This document shows positions 8,526 through 15,354 of a stretch of 20,734 nucleotides of DNA, in pieces. Below the pieces are notes generated by a model, which saw only the letters and a list, made by a program, of their open reading frames with translations, was not told the origin of the DNA and made no database searches. Position 1 is the first letter of the stretch, and every line of letters begins with the position of its first letter. The stretch covers positions 1 through 20,734 of the forward strand of contig JANXRO010000338.1 of assembly GCA_025356765.1 (NCBI GenBank). Reading direction: 5' to 3'. This DNA is from Hyphomicrobiales bacterium (GTDB taxonomy: Bacteria > Pseudomonadota > Alphaproteobacteria > Rhizobiales > Aestuariivirgaceae). The position numbers were made by a program, and so were the translations under genes.

Positions 8526-9439
8526 CACTTCCCCATATTTCTGATCCAATTATTGGCGACAAAGCCAGCGTGGACGCGATTGAACACATCATTGTGCCGC
8601 GCATGCGCGACATTGGTGCATTTGAAGTGCATCGCGCCTTGCCGGCGGCTGAACGCCAGATGATTGGGCCATTTATTTTCTTTGACAGGTTTGGCCCGGT
8701 GATGATGAAGGCGGGGCAGGGCATGGATGTTCGGCCCCACCCGCATATTGGCTTGGCCACGGTGACATGGCTGTTTGATGGGGTTATCAATCATCGTGAT
8801 AGTTTAGGATCAGAGCAGGCAATTTCTCCGGGTGAACTGAACTGGATGACGGCTGGCAAGGGCATTGTTCATTCTGAACGTACGCCTGCGCTGGAAAGGG
8901 CTTCGGGGCAAAATATGTTTGGTTTGCAAAGTTGGGTGGCGTTGCCCAAGCATGTCGAAGAAGTGGCCCCCGCGTTTGAACATGTGGCGCACGAAAAATT
9001 ACCTGTGTTGGAAGACCATGGCCGCAAAGTGCAAGTGATTGCGGGCCAGCTGTATGGTGCCAAATCGCCAGTGAAAACGCTGTCCGATTTGTTTTATGGA
9101 GATGTGCGTTTAGAGCAGGGGGCAAGCCTTCCTCTGCCGTTGGACCATGAGGAACGTGGACTTTATCTTGTCTCAGGTGAAATTGAAATTGCCGGACGGG
9201 TTATTGAGGCTGGAAAGCTTGTTTCATTCAAACCCCATGCCGAAATTGTGGTGAAAGCATTGTCTGCGAGTCATTTCATTCTGCTGGGTGGCGAACCCAT
9301 GGATGGGCCGCGCCACATTTGGTGGAATTTTGTTTCATCTTCCCAAGAAAAAATTGAGGCAGCCAAGGAAGAATGGCGAACCGGAAAGTTTTCAATCGTG
9401 CCGGGCGATGACAAAGAGTTTATTCCGCTTCCACCCTGA
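8522..9439 (+). CDS. Pirin family protein
   Basis: A 305-residue bicupin of the pirin family. The N-terminal cupin shows the four metal-ligand positions H73, H75 (in RPHPHIGL), H117 and E119 (in GIVHSERTP), with the same spacing as the Fe ligands of human pirin, so a mononuclear metal site is expected. Other family blocks are FIFFDRFGPV near 51-60 and LNWMTAGKGIVHSE. The C-terminal cupin (about 190-300) lacks an obvious metal site, as usual. Known pirins act as quercetin 2,3-dioxygenases, redox-sensing regulators or modulators of metabolic enzymes; which applies here is unknown. Its start overlaps the stop of the flavin oxidoreductase by four bases (ATGA). It closes the run that begins at 5461; a 76-base gap follows. 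Confidence 0.95.
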   Translation: MTLPHISDPIIGDKASVDAIEHIIVPRMRDIGAFEVHRALPAAERQMIGPFIFFDRFGPVMMKAGQGMDVRPHPHIGLATVTWLFDGVINHRDSLGSEQAISPGELNWMTAGKGIVHSERTPALERASGQNMFGLQSWVALPKHVEEVAPAFEHVAHEKLPVLEDHGRKVQVIAGQLYGAKSPVKTLSDLFYGDVRLEQGASLPLPLDHEERGLYLVSGEIEIAGRVIEAGKLVSFKPHAEIVVKALSASHFILLGGEPMDGPRHIWWNFVSSSQEKIEAAKEEWRTGKFSIVPGDDKEFIPLPP

Positions 9440-9476
9440 TTGCCAAAAACGTGATCGAAGTTTACTTGCCCTCGTG

Positions 9477-9504
9477 TTCCAATTGGTTGAAATTCTAGTT
9501 GGAA
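9477..9504. repeat. Inverted repeat upstream of cytochrome b gene
   Basis: TTCCAA at 9477-9482 and TTGGAA at 9499-9504 form a perfect six-base inverted repeat with a 16-base spacer. The left arm also runs into the small palindrome CCAATTGG (9479-9486). It ends just before the Shine-Dalgarno AGAGG (9506-9510) of the cytochrome b gene. The position, in the 76-base gap between pirin and cytochrome b, fits an operator or a leader hairpin. No convincing sigma-70 promoter was recognised nearby. Confidence 0.3.
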
Positions 9505-9515
9505 AAGAGGGAATC

Positions 9516-10160
9516 ATGAACGCCAACGATCAAAAAATAAAAATCCACACTTTAAGTGTGCGGTTGTTTCACTGGATTAACGCCTTGGCCATTTTGGTGA
9601 TGATTACCAGTGGCTGGCAAATCTATAATGCTTCGCCAATTTTTGATGGCATTGGTTTTCCTTCCAGCTTGGCCTTGGGCGGTTGGCTTGGCGGCGGCAT
9701 TCAATGGCATTTTGCGGCCATGTGGGTGTTTGTGATTAACTTTGCAATCTATCTGCTGATTGGAATATTTGGTGGCCGTTTTAAAATGGCGCTGTTTCCA
9801 GTTTCGCCGCGCAGCGTGTTGACTGATCTGGGCAAAGCCCTGCGGGGCCGCTTGCCGCATGATGTTGGCCGTTATAACGCCGTTCAAAAAATATCTTATC
9901 TGGGCGTGTTTGCACTTTTCATTGTGGTGATTTTATCAGGGTTGAGTATTTGGAAGTCAGTTCAGTTTTCATGGTTGGCAAGCCTGTTTGGTGGCTATGA
10001 TGACGCACGCGTTGTGCATTTTTTCTGCATGGCTCTGATCTGCGCATTTGTGGTGATGCATTTGGCCTTGGTGTTGATCGTGCCTTCTACATTCATCCCC
10101 ATGGTTACCGGATGGGCGAAAAAAACAAAACACAGCAATGGAGAAAATCATGCTGCTTAA
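9516..10160 (+). CDS. Cytochrome b561-type membrane subunit
   Basis: A 214-residue integral membrane protein of the bacterial cytochrome b561/Ni-Fe hydrogenase b-subunit superfamily. Hydrophobic segments fall at about 21-38, 64-86, 127-147 and 168-192. His19, His65, His168 and His182 lie in or at the edges of these segments and are the likely axial ligands of two b hemes; this is inferred from the family pattern. The ATG at 9516 is chosen for AGAGG five bases upstream; a longer in-frame reading from 9288 would overlap the pirin gene and lacks family support. The gene overlaps the following molybdoenzyme gene by 11 bases, so the two probably form an electron-transfer pair, with this subunit linking the molybdoenzyme to the quinone pool. 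Confidence 0.9.
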   Translation: MNANDQKIKIHTLSVRLFHWINALAILVMITSGWQIYNASPIFDGIGFPSSLALGGWLGGGIQWHFAAMWVFVINFAIYLLIGIFGGRFKMALFPVSPRSVLTDLGKALRGRLPHDVGRYNAVQKISYLGVFALFIVVILSGLSIWKSVQFSWLASLFGGYDDARVVHFFCMALICAFVVMHLALVLIVPSTFIPMVTGWAKKTKHSNGENHAA

Positions 10161-10920
10161 ACACAAGGCTGCGCCTGTCATGTTGGAGCGCACAAAATCC
10201 ATCCTGAATATCGAGCGGCGTTTGTTTATGAAACAAACACTTTCGTTAGGTGCACTTTCGCTTTTGACGGGTTGCGATTTTGCATCAACCACGGATGAGC
10301 CTAATGCGGCTGATCGTATTTTGGCAGCGATGTCCAAGTGGAATGACAAGGCCCAGGCGGCTTTGTTTGACCCTACGAAATTAGCCCCAGAATTTACTGA
10401 GGCCGACATCAAAGACCCGTTTCCATTTAACGCCTATTATGGCGAAGACGAGGTGCGCATCGTGGATGGCGCAACGTGGAAACTTGAACTTTCAGGCATG
10501 ATTGCCAAAAAAGATGCTTGGACGTTAGACCAACTGAAAGCCTTGCCGCAGAAAAACCAAATCACCCGCCACATTTGTGTGGAAGGGTGGAGTGCCATTG
10601 GCAAATGGGGTGGTTCTTCGCTTGGCGACTTTTTGCGCTTGGTTGGCGCTGATACCACGGCCAAATATGTGGGCTTTAAATGTGCTGATGATTATCACAC
10701 CAGCATCGACATGGCCACGGCGCTGCACCCGCAAACCATTATTGCAACGACCTTCCGTGACCAGCCTTTGCCACCCAAATATGGTTTCCCGATTAAAATT
10801 CGCATCCCCACAAAGCTTGGTTTTAAAAACCCCAAGCATGTGATGGAAATGTTTGTAACCAATGATTATCCCGGCGGTTATTGGGAAGACCAAGGCTATA
10901 ATTGGTTTAGCGGGGCATAG
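10150..10920 (+). CDS. Molybdopterin-dependent oxidoreductase (SUOX/YedY class), predicted Tat lipoprotein
   Basis: A 256-residue protein with the sulfite-oxidase/MsrP (YedY) molybdopterin fold. Cys143 in RHICVEGW is the expected protein ligand of molybdenum, followed by IGKWGGSSLGDFL, CADDYHTSIDM and the C-terminal block GFKNPKHVMEM...PGGYWEDQGYNW. The N-terminus has twin arginines at 23-24 in ERRLFMK followed by a hydrophobic run and the lipobox LLTGC with Cys42. It therefore looks like a Tat-exported lipoprotein, consistent with folded export with cofactor. GGAG six bases upstream supports ATG 10150 over 10138; ATG 10180 is also possible and keeps the Tat motif. It overlaps the cytochrome b gene by 11 bases. 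The substrate is unknown: methionine sulfoxide, sulfite and other S- or N-oxides are candidates by family. Confidence 0.9.
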   Translation: MLLKHKAAPVMLERTKSILNIERRLFMKQTLSLGALSLLTGCDFASTTDEPNAADRILAAMSKWNDKAQAALFDPTKLAPEFTEADIKDPFPFNAYYGEDEVRIVDGATWKLELSGMIAKKDAWTLDQLKALPQKNQITRHICVEGWSAIGKWGGSSLGDFLRLVGADTTAKYVGFKCADDYHTSIDMATALHPQTIIATTFRDQPLPPKYGFPIKIRIPTKLGFKNPKHVMEMFVTNDYPGGYWEDQGYNWFSGA

Positions 10921-10923
10921 TGC

Positions 10924-10952
10924 TCACGCGATCTTCACGAAGAAGTGCGTGA
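10924..10952 (+). terminator. Possible weak hairpin after molybdoenzyme gene
   Basis: TCACGC (10924-10929) pairs with GCGTGA (10947-10952), and inner CTTC/GAAG can extend the stem. It starts four bases after the molybdoenzyme stop. The downstream run is T-rich but interrupted, so this is at best a weak intrinsic terminator. The rest of the 113-base gap leads to the Met-rich protein gene. Confidence 0.3.
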
Positions 10953-11003
10953 TCCAACTTTGTTGTTATTGGCAAGTGATCAGAGATTTAGCTCTATTAG
11001 GTT

Positions 11004-11020
11004 CAGGACAAAACGTCCTG
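11004..11020 (+). promoter_or_regulatory. Hairpin just upstream of Met-rich protein RBS
   Basis: CAGGAC (11004-11009) and GTCCTG (11015-11020) form a perfect six-base stem with the loop AAAAC. It lies immediately before the Shine-Dalgarno GGAG (11023-11026) of the gene at 11034. It could be a 5' leader hairpin that controls or protects the mRNA, or a repressor half-site pair. A loose -35-like TTGGCA at 10969-10974 lies upstream, but no good -10 was found at normal spacing. Confidence 0.35.
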
Positions 11021-11033
11021 TTGGAGAAATAAA

Positions 11034-11324
11034 ATGATAAAATCCCTGTTCGCGACCACGCTTGTTTTTGCTGCTCTTGCTGTTCCAAGCTTTGCTGCTG
11101 ATAAAATGAAGATGATGAAAATGGACCATATGGCAAAATGTGATGCCGCCACATTCACCATGATGAATGACGCCATTAAGAAGGATACTGATCCGAAGAT
11201 GGCAAAGGATGTGAAAATGGCCATGGGCGAAATGCACATGGCCGATATGGCAATGAAGGATCACAAGATGGACGATTGTTCGAAGCATCTTGGTATGGCC
11301 AAAAAAGATATGATGATGAAATAA
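11034..11324 (+). CDS. Secreted Met-rich small protein
   Basis: A 96-residue protein with a clear Sec signal peptide (residues 1 to about 22, ending SFA-A) and a mature part dominated by Met, Lys, Asp and His. I count 20 Met in all, in clusters such as KMKMMKMDHM, KMAMGEMHMADM and KDMMMK. Two Cys are present (in AKCDAA and DDCSKH), along with a few His. Met/His-rich periplasmic proteins often bind Cu(I) or Ag(I), or act as oxidant sinks, so a copper or methionine-oxidation role is plausible but not shown. GGAG seven bases upstream supports the ATG. It sits directly after a molybdoenzyme of the class that includes periplasmic methionine sulfoxide reductase and ends at its own terminator. I do not recognise a named family. 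Confidence 0.85.
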   Translation: MIKSLFATTLVFAALAVPSFAADKMKMMKMDHMAKCDAATFTMMNDAIKKDTDPKMAKDVKMAMGEMHMADMAMKDHKMDDCSKHLGMAKKDMMMK

Positions 11325-11344
11325 TTTGGTGCAAACCAAATGGC

Positions 11345-11372
11345 AAGGGCGGCTTTCGGGTCGCCCTTTTTT
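11345..11372 (+). terminator. Intrinsic terminator of the Met-rich protein gene
   Basis: AAGGGCG (11345-11351) pairs with CGCCCTT (11362-11368) around a 10-base loop, and the T-run extends to 11372. This is a strong rho-independent terminator about 20 bases after the stop at 11324. The T-run overlaps the last codon of the convergent homospermidine synthase gene. Confidence 0.85.
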
Positions 11373-12798
11373 ATTTCACCAAGATGTTGCTGAATTGCCA
11401 AGGGTCTCGCTTATCGCCGGGCGCATTGAACAAGCTATCGATAGATTTCAGGGGGTTCCAATCAGTATAAACGCCACCCACTGGCCCCAGATATGGCGTT
11501 TGAATTTCGAGGCAACGTTCAAAATCCATCTCATCCGTTTCAACAATGCCTCTATTCGGATTTTCAATCGCCCAAACAATTCCTGCCAATACCGCAGATG
11601 TCACTTGAAGGCCCGTGGCTGATTGATAGGGGGCCAAAGTTCTTGCTTCTTCAATTGATAATTGCGAGCCGAACCAAAACGCATTTTTCTTGTGGCCATA
11701 AATCAACACGCCAAGTTTATCTTGGCCGGTGGCAATTTCATCCGGTTCTAAAATGTGCTGCTTGTCTTGCTTTACGCCGCCTGCACCAAACATTTCATGG
11801 ATTGATAACACCGCGTCGTTTGAAGGGTGATAAGCATAATGGCAGGTGGGGCGGAAGGTGATGCGCTTGCCTTCGCGCACGGTATAATAATCAGAAATTG
11901 AAATGGCTTCATTGTGGGTGACAAGAAAACCAAATTGCGGCCCAATGTCTGGCACCCAAGTGCGCACTTTCGTTTCAGCGCCTGCGCGTTCTAAAAATAT
12001 GGCGCATTTGCTTCCAGTCTTAAATCTGCGCCCTTCGGCGGGAAGTTTTTTCTCATGTGTTCCCCAACCCAATTCAGCGGGTTGCTTGCCTTCGGAAATA
12101 AAACCTTCAACCGACCATGTGTTCACAAATGTGCCCACTGGCTTTGGGTTTTTGGCGCGCTGGGTATCACGCTCGGCAATGTGAATGCCTTTCACGCCCA
12201 AATTTTTCATCAACACAGCCCATTCGCTGCGAGACCTTGGGCGCGCAGTTTCAAATTCCAGATCAACAGCAAGTTTCAGAAGGGCTCGTTTGACAAACCA
12301 AGACACCATGCCGGGATTTGCGCCACAACAGGAAACAGCCGTTGGCCCAACGCCCAGCTTTGCTTTCAGCGCCAACATTTTTTCGCGCAAAGCATAATTG
12401 GTGCGCGCGGCATTATCCACTTTGCCATTGTAATAAAAGCCGGGCCAAGGCTCGATCACCGTATCAATATAAAGTGCACCCGCTTCACGCGCCACCCGCA
12501 TCATATCAAGCGAGCTTACATCAACCGACAGATTGACGATCAACGGTTGACCGCCGGTTGAAAGCAGCGGGCGCATAACATCTTTATGGTTTTCTTTGGT
12601 TAAGGCAGTTTGTTGAAAATTAACGCCTTGTTTGTCAGCCAAATGTTTCCATTCAGTTGAAGGATCAATCACTGAGATTTGTTTTGGATCAACCGTGAGA
12701 TGACGCAAGATGAGTGGCAAAGTGCCGTGGCCGATGGAGCCAAAGCCGATCATAATAATCGGGCCTTTCCACGCGGCATAAATTGGCCAAGTTGTCAT
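11371..12798 (-). CDS. hss: Homospermidine synthase
   Basis: A 475-residue NAD-dependent enzyme that condenses two putrescines (or putrescine with spermidine) into sym-homospermidine, a polyamine common in alphaproteobacteria. The Rossmann loop GFGSIGHGTLPL is at residues 18-29. The catalytic region includes E209 (HIAER), W228 (NTWSVEGF), E231 and E236 (ISEG), followed by PAELGWGTHEK; from memory these correspond, one residue offset, to the substrate-site Trp229 and Glu237 of the Blastochloris viridis enzyme, which has about the same length. AGGGG nine bases upstream supports the ATG at 12798. The gene stands alone, separated from the upstream reverse gene by a probable terminator. No other polyamine gene (ornithine decarboxylase, agmatinase) is in the window. 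Confidence 0.96.
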   Translation of the reverse strand: MTTWPIYAAWKGPIIMIGFGSIGHGTLPLILRHLTVDPKQISVIDPSTEWKHLADKQGVNFQQTALTKENHKDVMRPLLSTGGQPLIVNLSVDVSSLDMMRVAREAGALYIDTVIEPWPGFYYNGKVDNAARTNYALREKMLALKAKLGVGPTAVSCCGANPGMVSWFVKRALLKLAVDLEFETARPRSRSEWAVLMKNLGVKGIHIAERDTQRAKNPKPVGTFVNTWSVEGFISEGKQPAELGWGTHEKKLPAEGRRFKTGSKCAIFLERAGAETKVRTWVPDIGPQFGFLVTHNEAISISDYYTVREGKRITFRPTCHYAYHPSNDAVLSIHEMFGAGGVKQDKQHILEPDEIATGQDKLGVLIYGHKKNAFWFGSQLSIEEARTLAPYQSATGLQVTSAVLAGIVWAIENPNRGIVETDEMDFERCLEIQTPYLGPVGGVYTDWNPLKSIDSLFNAPGDKRDPWQFSNILVK

Positions 12799-12818
12799 AA
12801 ACGCTAATCCCCTAAACT

Positions 12819-12837
12819 AAAAAAGCGCGTTGCTTTT
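12819..12837 (-). terminator. Probable terminator between reverse genes
   Basis: Read on the minus strand, AAAAGC and GCTTTT form a stem around a five-base loop (AACGC), followed by a total of six T. It lies 57 bases after the stop of the small secreted protein gene and 20 bases before the homospermidine synthase ATG. The stem is short, so termination may be partial. Because it sits in the hss leader, it could also act as an attenuator. Confidence 0.4.
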
Positions 12838-12893
12838 CATAACAACCACGCGTGTATGGTTTTTTTAAAGACAGTTGAACGGGTTAGCGAGTC

Positions 12894-13241
12894 TTATTTC
12901 ACAACCGAATAGGCACTGATTTTGCCATAGGGTGAGATGAAATTAATGGTGTTGCCATCTTTCGTCATATCATAACAAACCCACGTTTGTGATGGCGGCC
13001 ACACCGAACAATATTTATCGTCCTGAATATTCCAGTTGCCCTGAGATTGATTGCCGTTTTCGCTGAAAAATGTGACGCCAGATTTTTGAAAAATTTGTTC
13101 AGAGACGGCAGCGCCGGACACATTGTAAATGATTTTATCGTTGAGCAATTGCATAATTTCTGCGCCGTTTAGTTTTTGCGGTTCCGCACGCGCTGGCTGG
13201 AAAAAAGCAATGAAGCAAAATAATATGAGGGCAAGTTTCAT
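12894..13241 (-). CDS. Small secreted hypothetical protein
   Basis: A 115-residue protein with a typical Sec signal peptide (hydrophobic residues 3-15, cleavage likely after ARA at about residue 20). The mature part begins with LNGAEIMQLLNDKIIYNVSG, continues with FFSENGNQSQGNWNIQDD and has a paired-Cys block YCSVWPP...WVCYDM, which suggests one disulfide in a small beta-rich domain. The general pattern (L.G.EI...L then G.W...D..YC) is familiar from short periplasmic alphaproteobacterial proteins, but I cannot name a family with confidence. No strong Shine-Dalgarno precedes the ATG. It diverges from parE with an 85-base gap. Function is unknown. Confidence 0.8.
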   Translation of the reverse strand: MKLALILFCFIAFFQPARAEPQKLNGAEIMQLLNDKIIYNVSGAAVSEQIFQKSGVTFFSENGNQSQGNWNIQDDKYCSVWPPSQTWVCYDMTKDGNTINFISPYGKISAYSVVK

Positions 13242-13268
13242 GCAGTCAACTTAACTCAAAAATGCTGT

Positions 13269-13308
13269 GCTGGTAAAGCCAAGCTTAAATCCCCATATTG
13301 CCAGCTTG
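13269..13308. repeat. Overlapping inverted repeats in the parE upstream gap
   Basis: Within the 85-base gap between the divergent hypothetical gene and parE, GCTGG (13269-13273) pairs with CCAGC (13301-13305), and CAAGCT (13280-13285) pairs with AGCTTG (13303-13308). The two pairings are mutually exclusive because their right arms overlap. This may be a shared operator or chance. No clear promoter was recognised for either gene. Confidence 0.2.
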
Positions 13309-13326
13309 ATTCGAGATTGATGAGAT

Positions 13327-15354
13327 ATGGCCAAGACACCTTCTGATGATAATTTGTTCGGCGCGTTGCCAGATGCACCAAAGCCTGCTGCAAAACCCAC
13401 GCCAAAATTAAAAGGCGAGGAAAGCTATACTGCTGCCGACATCGAAGTGCTTGAAGGGCTTGAGCCCGTTCGGCGCAGGCCTGGTATGTATATTGGTGGC
13501 ACTGACGAAAAAGCGTTGCATCATTTGTTTGCCGAAGTGATCGACAACTGCATGGACGAGGCCGTGGCAGGCCATGCCAATAGGATTGAAGTTGAATATT
13601 TCGCCGATGGTTATTTGGCCGTGATCGACAACGGGCGCGGCATTCCGGTGGATCCGCACCCAAAGTTCAAAGACAAATCTGCTCTAGAAGTAATTATGGT
13701 GACGCTTCACGCGGGCGGCAAGTTTGACTCCAAGGTTTATGAAACCTCGGGCGGTTTGCACGGCGTTGGTATTTCGGTTGTGAATGCGCTTTCAGAACAT
13801 TTGATTGTGGAAGTGGCGCGTGGGGGTTTGCTTTATCGCCAAGAATTCAGGCGCGGCAAGCCTGATGGCAAATTGCAGGAACTGGGCAAGGTTTCAGGTC
13901 GACGCGGAACTAGCATTAAATTTCTGCCAGATCATCAGATCTTCGGCAAAGGCAACACAAGTTTTGTGGCGGCCAGGCTTTATAAAATGGCGCGGTCAAA
14001 ATCATATCTGTTTGGCGGCGTAGAAATCCGTTGGCGTTGTGATGCTGCGATGATCAAAGACAAAGAGACACCGCAAGAGGCTGTGTTTCATTTCCCCGGT
14101 GGCTTGAAAGATTTTCTGGAAGAAAGGCTTGAAGGCAATACCCGTGTTGTGGATGAAATATTCTCTGGCAAAGTTGCCAAAGCGGGCGGCCACGGTGCTG
14201 TTGAATGGGCGGTGGCTTGGTTTGGTGGCGATGATGGCTTTATGTCATCTTATTGCAATACCATTCCAACACCGGAAGGCGGCACGCATGAAACGGGCTT
14301 TCGTTTTGCTTTGCAACGCTCTCTCAAAAACTATGCTGATTTGACCAACAACAAACGTGCCAACATTGTCACCGCTGATGATGTGATGGTGCAATCTGGC
14401 GCCATGCTTTCAGTATTTATCCGCGAGCCTGAATTTCAAGGGCAGACGAAAGATAAACTGGCAACAATTGAAGCCGCACGCATTGTTGAAATGGCGGTGC
14501 GCGACCATTTCGATCATTGGCTGACAGGCCATCCGGCCCAAGCCGATAAATTGCTCAATTGGATTATTGAACGTGCCGAAGAACGGGTTCGGCGTCGCCA
14601 AGAAAAAGAAGTAGGCCGCAAAACTGCGGTGCGCAAGTTGCGTTTGCCTGGCAAGCTGGCTGATTGTTCCGCCACGTTGGCTGAGGGTTCAGAACTGTTT
14701 ATTGTTGAAGGTGACTCGGCTGGTGGTTCGGCCAAGCAGGCGCGCAACCGCGCAACCCAAGCCGTGTTGCCGTTGCGCGGCAAAATTTTAAATGTGGCCA
14801 ACGCTGGCAAAGACAAGCTTTCAGCCAACCAACAAATTTCAGATTTGGTGCAAGCCATAGGTTGCGGCATGGGTGCATCTTACCGCGAAGACGATTTGCG
14901 CTATGAGAAAATTATTATCATGACGGATGCTGACGTTGATGGTGCGCATATTGCTGCGCTGTTGATGACATTTTTTTATCGGCAATTGCCCAAGGTGATT
15001 GATGATGGGCACTTGTATTTGGCTGTGCCGCCGCTGTTTCGCTTAACCCAAGGAAGCAAAACTGTTTATGCACGTGATGAAGCAGAGCGAGACCATGTGC
15101 TGGCCACCATTGGGGGCAGGGGCAAGGTTGATGTTGGTCGATTTAAAGGCCTTGGAGAAATGAATCCAAGCCAGCTTAAAGAAACCACGATGGACCCCGC
15201 CAAGCGCCTTTTGCTACGCGTTACAACAGCCGATGCCGCCCAAGCCAATACGGCGCGCGTGGTTGAACAGTTGATGGGCAACAAACCTGAAGAGCGGTTT
15301 AACTTTATAAGTTCTCGAGCCCAGTTTGTCTCTGAAACCGGGTTGGATATTTAA
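13327..15354 (+). CDS. parE: DNA topoisomerase IV subunit B (ParE)
   Basis: The 675-residue ATPase subunit of topoisomerase IV, which with ParC unlinks daughter chromosomes. The GHKL ATPase parts are E70-x3-N74 in EVIDNCMDEA, D101NGRGIP and the lid GGLHGVGISVVNALS. The Toprim domain has EGDSAGGSA at 461-469 and the metal-binding D534-x-D536-x-D538 (DADVDG). PLRGKILNVANA and the absence of the long GyrB insert favour ParE over GyrB, and the length is normal for alphaproteobacterial ParE. The first 30 residues form a Pro/Ala/Lys-rich extension. The ATG at 13327 is the first sensible start, though its Shine-Dalgarno is weak. The stop TAA shares the TTAA at 15351-15354 with the stop of the convergent 82-residue gene. 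parC is not in the window. Confidence 0.95.
   Translation: MAKTPSDDNLFGALPDAPKPAAKPTPKLKGEESYTAADIEVLEGLEPVRRRPGMYIGGTDEKALHHLFAEVIDNCMDEAVAGHANRIEVEYFADGYLAVIDNGRGIPVDPHPKFKDKSALEVIMVTLHAGGKFDSKVYETSGGLHGVGISVVNALSEHLIVEVARGGLLYRQEFRRGKPDGKLQELGKVSGRRGTSIKFLPDHQIFGKGNTSFVAARLYKMARSKSYLFGGVEIRWRCDAAMIKDKETPQEAVFHFPGGLKDFLEERLEGNTRVVDEIFSGKVAKAGGHGAVEWAVAWFGGDDGFMSSYCNTIPTPEGGTHETGFRFALQRSLKNYADLTNNKRANIVTADDVMVQSGAMLSVFIREPEFQGQTKDKLATIEAARIVEMAVRDHFDHWLTGHPAQADKLLNWIIERAEERVRRRQEKEVGRKTAVRKLRLPGKLADCSATLAEGSELFIVEGDSAGGSAKQARNRATQAVLPLRGKILNVANAGKDKLSANQQISDLVQAIGCGMGASYREDDLRYEKIIIMTDADVDGAHIAALLMTFFYRQLPKVIDDGHLYLAVPPLFRLTQGSKTVYARDEAERDHVLATIGGRGKVDVGRFKGLGEMNPSQLKETTMDPAKRLLLRVTTADAAQANTARVVEQLMGNKPEERFNFISSRAQFVSETGLDI

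Noticed and set aside
9288..9515. A 76-residue N-terminal extension of the cytochrome b gene
   Set aside because: It overlaps the 3' end of the pirin gene, reads as a low-complexity charged frame, and an ATG with AGAGG five bases upstream gives the normal cytochrome b N-terminus at 9516.
11345..11372. Bidirectional terminator serving homospermidine synthase as well
   Set aside because: On the minus strand the hairpin is followed by a mixed sequence without a T-run, so only the forward direction is supported.
12844..12867. AACCA/TGGTT pairing followed by a T-run on the + strand
   Set aside because: No forward gene lies upstream for it to terminate, and the stem is only five bases with a mismatched interior.
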